Source: Ceratorhiza oryzae-sativae
Lineage: Eukaryota > Basidiomycota > Agaricomycetes > Cantharellales > Ceratobasidiaceae
DNA length: 21,149 bases
Direction: 5' to 3'
Assembly: GCA_030998015.1 (NCBI GenBank)
Contig: JARWMV010000199.1
Span: 1 to 21,149, forward strand
The position numbers and the translations under genes are program-made. Positions 16,713 to 21,149 of the stretch are shown here, piece by piece. Numbering within the stretch: the stretch's first letter is position 1; each line of letters opens with the position of its first letter. The notes beneath the pieces are model-generated. The model searched no databases. It worked only from the letters and a program-made list of their open reading frames with translations, and had not been told where the DNA came from.

Positions 16713-16810
16713 CCCCCAAATTGGGGGTGTAGATTTGCCTGCGCAAATCACCCCCAATTTAGGAGTCCTCAGCGCTTAGGCCGCGCCTAAAGGCGCGATC
16801 AGAGAGTTGG
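16713..16810 (+). mobile_element. E11 element, copy 1
   Basis: CCCCCAAATTGGGGGTGTAG...CACCCCCAATTTAGG followed by an E9 stem and GAGAGTTGG. The same unit is at 18291-18387 in a different position of the paralogous HEG, so it inserted at least twice. Confidence 0.78.
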
Positions 16811-17062
16811 AAGAAATACATCACGCCGCAGGCCCTTGCTATATGGAGCCAAGATGACGGAGGCCGAATGGGTTCCGGTTTCGTTCTATGTACTCATTCT
16901 TTCAGTTTAACTGAACAACAAATTCTTCAACAAATCCTTTTGAGTAAATTTGGTTTAAGTACAAATATAACTTGAGGCGGAGCTGCGATCGTAGGCGGGC
17001 ACGGGTAAGGAAACATTCTATGGACTTATTTCGAAATATTGTAAGTCCTTATTTTGGATCTC

Positions 17063-17234
17063 CCGCGCGCGTTAGTTGCTGGTGGGACTTGTCCCACCAA
17101 CCAACGTGAGCAATCGCAACCGTTTGCGATTGCTAGTGCGCGGCATAATATCGATATTTAGCCGCCGGCTGAAAATGACGAACGGTCGTCATTTTCTACG
17201 AGGGAATCTTTAGGATTCCCTCTAACGCCGGCGG
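17063..17234 (-). repeat. DHE copy 13, short form, inverted
   Basis: Inserted in the C-terminal codons of HEG A, between PYFGS and GYKL. The DHE at 20200 occupies the matching position of the paralogue. Confidence 0.92.
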
Positions 17235-17559
17235 GTATAAATTAAGTTCCGTTTAGCTTCAGCCAATTTTGATAAAATATTTCATTATATTTCATTAATT
17301 CAGTACTCCTCTGTGTAAAATAACAAACTCCCCTCCTCAGCGCGGTAGCTAGGGGTCTATTATTTGCGGAACCCGCTACCACGCGGCGGTTGTTCTGTGT
17401 CTATGTCATTCTTATTTATAAAGTTAATAATTTCTTGGTCCTGGATTAATTCTACATTGGAACCAACCGTAGAACCGGGGCATGGCGGCCTACGCCCCGG
17501 AATATATATCCACGCAATTCACTAAATGCTGGGACGTATCATGATAACTAATAATGTTA
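17235..17559. other. AT-rich spacer with one GC hairpin
   Basis: The end of HEG A (to about 17262) is followed by AT-rich sequence. A CCGCTACC/GCGGTAGC stem lies near 17339-17382 and a CCGGGGC/GCCCCGG hairpin at about 17474-17501. No gene seen. The 5' part of the group I intron core may start here. Confidence 0.4.
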
Positions 17560-17830
17560 ATAATTATTTAAAATGTTGTCAAGATGTCATTTGTTTTGAT
17601 CTTATGACATAACCAATCAGCAGGCTTTATGAAGCCTCAGAGACTACACGTGAGTCTGTTATTTATAACACTTGCCGGCCTAACAGTATCCACTTGTCTA
17701 ATTTTATTCAAAGCGGGTACTTAAAAGTTCTAGTTGGTGTTGTAATTCTTAGCTACGGAAACATTTAACAGAAGATATAGTCCGACCCTGAATGGTAATC
17801 TATATTTAAGAATAAGGGTAAATTGGGGTT
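17560..17830 (+). other. Group I intron catalytic core (orphan)
   Basis: Conserved core pieces are visible in order. AATCAGCAGG is followed by a P6-like hairpin (AGGCTT/AAGCCT). CAGAGACTACACG (R element) starts at 17638, and GAAGATATAGTCC (S element) is at 17771-17783. GACTA in R pairs with TAGTC in S as P7. CCCTGAATGG...AGGG after S suggests P9. R followed by S in the AAGATATAGTCC form is the signature of a self-splicing group I intron. I find no flanking exon of a known gene, so this is a stranded intron, probably left when HEG and intron DNA invaded the nad4L-nad5 spacer. Confidence 0.75.
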
Positions 17831-17971
17831 TTGTAAGAGGGAATATTTCACTAATGACTTAATGACACGCTTGAGGCGGAGCTGCGATCGTAGGCGGGCA
17901 CGGGTGAGAAATACTTTAGTTTCACTTAAATCTTGGGGAACAATTAGTAATGCTGACCGAATTGCTTCATA

Positions 17972-18217
17972 CCCCCGCTTAGGGTCAACCAGCATTGTAT
18001 TTATATATAAATACATGCTGTTGACCCGTGGGTATGGTTATCGAGGCCGCGTTCGCGGCGAGGTATTGCGAGGTACCCTGGAACTTTCAGTTCCAGGGTA
18101 CCTCGGAATCAGACGCCGCGCGCACGCCAGGGCCGCCTTGGCTTGATTATTGACCTTAAGGTCAATATGAGCCAAGCTTGCTTGGCTTAAGCCAAGGCGT
18201 TCGCAGGCGTGCACGGG
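17972..18217 (+). mobile_element. E2 element flanked by TCATA on both sides
   Basis: TCATA at 17967-17971 and 18218-18222. Removing element plus one TCATA gives ADRIAS-YIYPKDVTI, aligning with NDRINSYIHPKSLTI in HEG A. No DHE attached. Confidence 0.88.
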
Positions 18218-18290
18218 TCATATATCTACCCCAAAGATGTAACCATTTCCACAGGTTCACGTAATCTTGATTATGTTAAACCTAATCAAA

Positions 18291-18387
18291 CCCCAAATTG
18301 GGGGTGTAGATTTGCCTGCGCAAATCACCCCCAATTTAGGAGTCCTCAGCGCTTAGGCCGCGCCTAAAGGCGCGATCAGAGAGTTGG
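18291..18387 (+). mobile_element. E11 element, copy 2
   Basis: 97 bp, CCCCAAATTGGGGG... to GAGAGTTGG. AA flanks it on both sides. Removal with one AA gives KPNQ-NCISLIPYS, aligning with KPNNECKALVPYS in HEG A without a gap. Confidence 0.82.
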
Positions 18388-19087
18388 AATTGTATTTCGT
18401 TAATACCATACTCCCTTGGTTTAGGGTCTACAGTAGGAATGAGATTACCTACTTCTGTTCTATCTGAAATTAAATTAACGGCTGAAGCAATGTCAATTCT
18501 AGCGGGTTCTCTTCTAGGTGATGGGAGTATTAGAAAACCTTCAACTAATGGAGCTCCTCAGTGGAGATGCAACGTTGGGTTGCTCCATATAGAATATCTT
18601 CTATCACTCGAGAATGCATGTAGATTTGGCGTCCCATCAATGGGACACCAAATCATGCACTCTCGGCCGCGCCGGCCGCGCTGGGGACGCCCGAAATGCG
18701 ATTTCCAAAAACACCCCCAAACATCAATCCTTGACATTTCCTAAGGAATTGTCAAGGAATGGCAGTTTGGGGGGTCAATGGTGAGAAGAAGAGACGGCTC
18801 ATATTATTGTTATTTAACTACTAGAAGTTTACCTTGTCTTAACGAACTGTTAAAGGTATTTACAGTTAATGGGAAAAAATATGTTACAATGGCTATAGCG
18901 GAATATATCACACCGCAAGCCTTGGCTATTTGTTGGGGTTGGTTAAAATAAACCTGCCTAGGCAACTGCGCTTTAGCGCACGTCTTGGCAGGGGTAATTA
19001 AAAGAAGAGGAAGAAATTCCTTTTTAGCAGCGCAAAACATATCTATTGTAATAGGGTTCTTGGTTCTTAAACTATTTGAAGTTTATT

Positions 19088-19297
19088 ACCCGTGCACGCC
19101 TGCGAACGCCTTGGCTTGCCAAGGCGGCCCTGGCGTGCGCGCGGCTCGCCGCGAACGCGGCCTCGTTAACAATGCCCACGGGTCGTTGACCCTCCGCTTT
19201 ATTACCCCTGCCAAGACGTGCGCTAAAGCGCAGTTCTCTAGGCAGGGCGGCTGAAATCTTGGGTTACACCTAAGATTTTAGCCGATAGAGCGGGGGC
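19088..19297 (-). repeat. E2 variant, inverted
   Basis: Matches 13231-13441 on the same strand, and is directly joined to the DHE at 19298. Confidence 0.8.
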
Positions 19298-19469
19298 CCG
19301 CGCGCGTTAGTTGCTGGTGGGACTTGTCCCACCAACCAACGTGAGCAATCGCAACCGTTTGCGATTGCTAGTGCGCGGCATAATATCGATATTTAGCCGC
19401 CGGCTGAAAATGACGAACGGTCGTCATTTTCTACGAGGGAATCTTTAGGATTCCCTCTAACGCCGGCGG
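19298..19469 (-). repeat. DHE copy 14, short form, inverted
   Basis: Joined to the E2 variant as in IR1, though there the partner DHE is the long form. Confidence 0.9.
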
Positions 19470-19671
19470 AAAATAAACAAAAAATGGCCCGTAGGGCGCC
19501 CTACGGGCTTGGCCAAAACCACCCCCAAACAATGCAGCGTAGCTGCACATGTTTGGGGGTGTTTTTGGAAACAAATTATTTTATCTTTAACTACTGATTT
19601 ATTAAATATATATTCTTATGTAAGTACTGTTGAGTGCTCATATTTATTGCAATTTTCTGTCATTCCCGTAG

Positions 19672-19923
19672 ACCCCCGACATTGCCGCGCGCGTTAGTTG
19701 CTGGTGGGACTTGTCCCACCAACCAACGTGAGCAATCGCAACCGTTTGCGATTGCTAGTGCGCGGCATAATATCGATATTTAGCCGCCGGCTGAAAATGA
19801 CGAACGGTCGTCATTTTCTACGAGGGAATCTTTAGGATTCCCTCTAACGCCGGCGGGCATTACAATATCGGGGGGTTGCTGCCCACCAAACAATGCAGCG
19901 TAGCTGCACATGTTTGGGGGTCA
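19672..19923 (+). mobile_element. GC hairpin element with a DHE nested inside, GTAG duplication
   Basis: The outer element is an 80-bp CCCCCGACATTG...ACAATATCGGGGGG hairpin plus an E6 unit, closely related to 8219-8292. A DHE lies in the loop of its first hairpin. GTAG is at 19668-19671 and 19924-19927. Confidence 0.85.
19685..19856 (-). repeat. DHE copy 15, short form, inverted
   Basis: Sits in the loop of another palindromic element. Confidence 0.92.
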
Positions 19924-20123
19924 GTAGTAACGTACTCTAATGCTGATTTATTGAAAGTATCTATTATTAAGGATAATAAAGCAAAAATAGGTGTATACCG
20001 ATGGACTAATTTATTAAACAATAAAACCTATATCGGAAGTTCAATGAATTTAGGAAGTAGATTTAGAGACTATTTTAAAGTAAATTATCTTATGAGATAT
20101 AATAAAAATATGATAAACATTTA

Positions 20124-20433
20124 GATGGGTACAAACTATATATTCCTGCGGGTTCTATGGAACTTTTTCGAAGTATTGTAACTCCCTACTTTAGTTCACC
20201 CGCGCGCGTTAGTTGCTGGTGGGACTTGTCCCACCAACCAACGTGAGCAATCGCAACCGTTTGCGATTGCTAGTGCGCGGCATAATATCGATATTTAGCC
20301 GCCGGCTGAAAATGACGAACGGTCGTCATTTTCTACGAGGGAATCTTTAGGATTCCCTCTAACGCCGGCGGGTATAAATTAGCTGCTAAAGTTAAAGGGC
20401 AATAATTATATGTTTTAATAATATCCCTAATTA
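20124..20433 (+). pseudogene. LAGLIDADG homing endonuclease C-terminal fragment with DHE
   Basis: DGYKLYIPAGSMELFRSIVT PYFSS is interrupted by a DHE, then GYKLAAKVKGQ to TAA. SMELFRSIVTPYF is the usual C-terminal end of LAGLIDADG_2 endonucleases and matches MDLFRNIVSPYF of HEG A. It probably supplies the missing end of HEG B (17907-18950), from which it is now about 1.2 kb away, with GIY-YIG and repeat sequence between. Confidence 0.75.
20200..20371 (-). repeat. DHE copy 16, short form, inverted
   Basis: Same orientation and same codon position (between PYFSS and GYKL) as copy 13 in the paralogue. GTATAAATTA follows both. Confidence 0.92.
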
Positions 20434-20520
20434 AATCCCCTTACCCCAATTTCTATTCATTTAAAATTAAGGTGTTACCATTCATGGGTTTGTAAGAGGA
20501 ACCATTTCACTTAGAACATA
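20434..20520 (+). other. Spacer and leader upstream of nad5
   Basis: AT-rich. GGGTTTGTAAGAGG and ATTTCACTT at about 20487-20514 closely resemble 17825-17853, just downstream of the orphan group I core, suggesting a shared origin. No promoter motif I can name. Confidence 0.45.
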
Positions 20521-20844
20521 ATGTATCTATCTATCTTATTTTTACCATTACTAGGTTCTTTAGTTTCAGGACTATTAGGACGAAAAATTGGTGTGACTGG
20601 AAGTCACATCATTACTTGCTCTTCACTAGGTTTGACTAGTGTTATGGCAGCTATAGCCTTTTACGAAGTAGGTATCTGCGGTTCACCTGTATCTATTTAC
20701 TTAACAAGTTGGATCGATTCTGAGTTAATGTCTGTTTCTTGGGGATTCTTATTTGATTCTTTAACTGTTTCAATGTTAATTCCTGTTTTATTCGTTTCAA
20801 CTTTAGTTCATATCTATTCTATTTCATATATGGGCGAGGATCCT
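20521..20844 (+). CDS. nad5: NADH dehydrogenase subunit 5, exon 1
   Basis: 108 codons, [20 protein letters not shown] through [20 protein letters not shown] and [11 protein letters not shown]. This is the N-terminal part of the large proton-pumping subunit of complex [11 protein letters not shown] and HIYSI.YM..DP are hallmarks of Nad5; the family continues from there into a histidine and several hundred more residues, which lie outside the window. Both tryptophans are TGG. The ATG lies in ATAATG, echoing the TAATG overlap at the end of nad4L. Coding similarity stops after the DP codons. The last six exon bases GATCCT pair with GGGATC at 20876-20881, ending in a T-G wobble, as expected at a group I 5' splice site, so the intron is in phase 0 after codon 108. 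Frame continues open to 20910 but is intron. Confidence 0.94.
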
Positions 20845-21149
20845 TTAATTGTTTTGGAAAAACATTCAATATTTGGGGATCAAAACTATCAAACTCCGGG
20901 AACACCCTAAAGCTTACGGTACCAAGCAATAGTCGAAAGGCTGTTTGTGGATGAAGTAATTACTCATGTAAGGTAACAAGCCGTAAGATAAACGAAAGTT
21001 AAATGGGTTACCGCGGAACTAAATCAGAGTTTAAATCTCTCGCGAGGGTAAAGGATTTCGAGCTAATCAAAGGAATCAAATCCTTTAATCCATCCGGGAT
21101 CGGGACCGGAAATTTAAACTTTGTAAAAGCGCAACGAGTAGACGGTAGT
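20845..21149 (+). other. Group I intron in nad5, 5' part (runs off the window)
   Basis: P1 forms between the exon end GATCCT and the internal guide GGGATC at 20876-20881, with T-G at the splice site. CCGGGAACACCCTAAAGC at about 20897-20914 looks like the P4/Q region, and GGTACC and GGTTACC stems follow. GCAACGAGTAGACGG at about 21131-21145 looks like the R element (5' strand of P7). The matching S element and 3' splice site lie beyond the end. The order and spacing fit a group I intron; I cannot assign a subgroup. Confidence 0.85.

Larger units (their letters stand above)
16190..17262 (+). pseudogene. LAGLIDADG homing endonuclease A, multiply interrupted
   Basis: Host pieces in order: LKSWGNVSNNDRINSYIHPK, SLTISTGPKNLESIKPN and PYSEGLGSTIGMRLSTFALS (16190-16420). 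A GC hairpin follows where the first LAGLIDADG motif should be. Then VMRRDGTFYCYLTTRSLPCL and NELYEAFTV, a 77-bp element, DGKKCVTMSI, an E11 element, and KYITPQALAIWSQDDGGRMG (second motif region) with LCTHSFSLTEQQILQQILLS. A short GC element is next, then MDLFRNIVSPYFGS, a DHE, and GYKLSSV to a stop. It aligns piece by piece with HEG B at 17907-18950 plus 20124-20433. Dead: at least five insertions and a missing first motif. Confidence 0.78.
17907..18950 (+). pseudogene. LAGLIDADG homing endonuclease B, multiply interrupted
   Basis: Pieces: NTLVSLKSWGTISNADRIAS before an E2 insertion (17972-18217), YIYPKDVTISTGSRNLDYVK with PNQ before E11 (18291-18387), then NCISLIPYSLGLGSTVGMRL, SEIKLTAEAMSILAGSLLGD and GSIRK (first LAGLIDADG_2 motif, SLLGDG), RCNVGLLHIEYLLSLENACR, a palindrome at about 18608-18664, an E6-type hairpin at 18713-18775, and RRRDGSYYCYLTTRSLPCLN, FTVNGKKYVTMAIAEYITPQ and ALAICWGWLK to a stop at about 18952. 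The C-terminus (MELFRSIVTPYFSS) appears at 20124-20433. Removing each insert restores alignment with HEG A. This copy keeps the first motif that HEG A lacks; the second motif region is lost. Confidence 0.8.
18951..19568. other. Repeats and unplaced AT-rich fragment
   Basis: A CCTGCC/GGCAGG hairpin (about 18954-18993) is followed by AT-rich sequence with an open stretch (KRRGRNSFLAAQNISIVIGF) I cannot place. An inverted E2 variant plus DHE follow (19088-19469). GTTTATT before and AATAAAC after that pair form an inverted flank. An E6 hairpin ends the block at about 19568. Confidence 0.5.
19569..20124 (+). pseudogene. GIY-YIG homing endonuclease, truncated and interrupted
   Basis: 19569-19671 encodes WKQIILSLTTDLLNIYSYVS, TVECSYLLQFSVIPV. 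After a 252-bp insertion, 19928-20124 encodes VTYSNADLLKVSIIKDNKAK, IGVYRWTNLLNNKTYIGSSM and NLGSRFRDYFKVNYLM to a TAG. GVYRWTNLLNNKTYIGSS is the GIY-YIG nuclease signature (GVY, then YIG 11 residues later), and NLGSRFRDYF carries the conserved arginine region. The part after about 65 residues of the domain, including the catalytic glutamate and the DNA-binding tail, is missing. Its stop overlaps the start of a LAGLIDADG C-terminal fragment, so it was dropped into or joined with HEG B. Removing the insert gives SVIPV-VTYSNADLL, a typical start for fungal mitochondrial GIY-YIG HEGs. Confidence 0.8.

Noticed and set aside
242..20371. CRISPR array, considered because of many near-identical repeats
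   Set aside because: Spacing is irregular, copies are in both orientations and 172-222 bp long, in a mitochondrial context without cas genes.
20845..20910. Continuation of the nad5 frame to codon 130
   Set aside because: Nad5 similarity ends at DP; the following sequence contains the intron guide and core, so it is intron.

Overview
This window reads as part of a repeat-laden mitochondrial genome, most likely fungal. It carries trnN(guu), nad6, trnD(guc), nad4L and the first exon of nad5, all on the + strand. It also has group I intron cores and many LAGLIDADG homing-endonuclease (HEG) relics. The genes and relics are AT-rich; the rest is GC-rich, strongly palindromic DNA. Every recognisable tryptophan I checked is TGG, and nad6 appears to end at TGA, so the standard code is more likely than the TGA=Trp code of most Dikarya mitochondria. 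Large two-part hairpin repeats resemble the double-hairpin elements described in Allomyces and other early-diverging fungi. I cannot name the species.

Layout. 1-663: palindromic repeats including one double-hairpin element (DHE). 664-735: trnN. 736-1599: unrecognised sequence with inserted hairpins. 1600-3251: two related LAGLIDADG HEGs, apparently one nested in the other. 3252-6195: a repeat block with three DHEs and the left arm of an 825-bp inverted repeat. 6196-6873: intact nad6, followed in the same frame, after a single TGA, by a LAGLIDADG HEG shattered by DHEs and smaller hairpins (to about 8416). 8417-9171: repeats and unrecognised sequence. 9172-12918: fragments of at least three further LAGLIDADG genes among repeats. 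12916-13740: right arm of the 825-bp inverted repeat. 13741-15098: unrecognised sequence and repeats. 15099-15171: trnD. 15172-15883: unrecognised sequence. 15884-16150: nad4L. 16151-20520: two broken LAGLIDADG paralogues, a group I intron core and a broken GIY-YIG gene. 20521-20844: nad5 exon 1. 20845-end: start of a group I intron.

The most interesting content is the set of GC-rich palindromic elements. There are 16 DHE copies (172 or 222 bp) in both orientations, plus at least six smaller families. Several smaller elements are flanked by 4-7 bp direct duplications, and removing element plus one duplication rejoins a conserved HEG reading frame. The elements therefore behave as mobile units with short target-site duplications. 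One family always sits next to TCATA. Elements nest inside one another, and none interrupts nad6, nad4L or nad5 exon 1: dead HEG sequence and spacer DNA are the landing pads.
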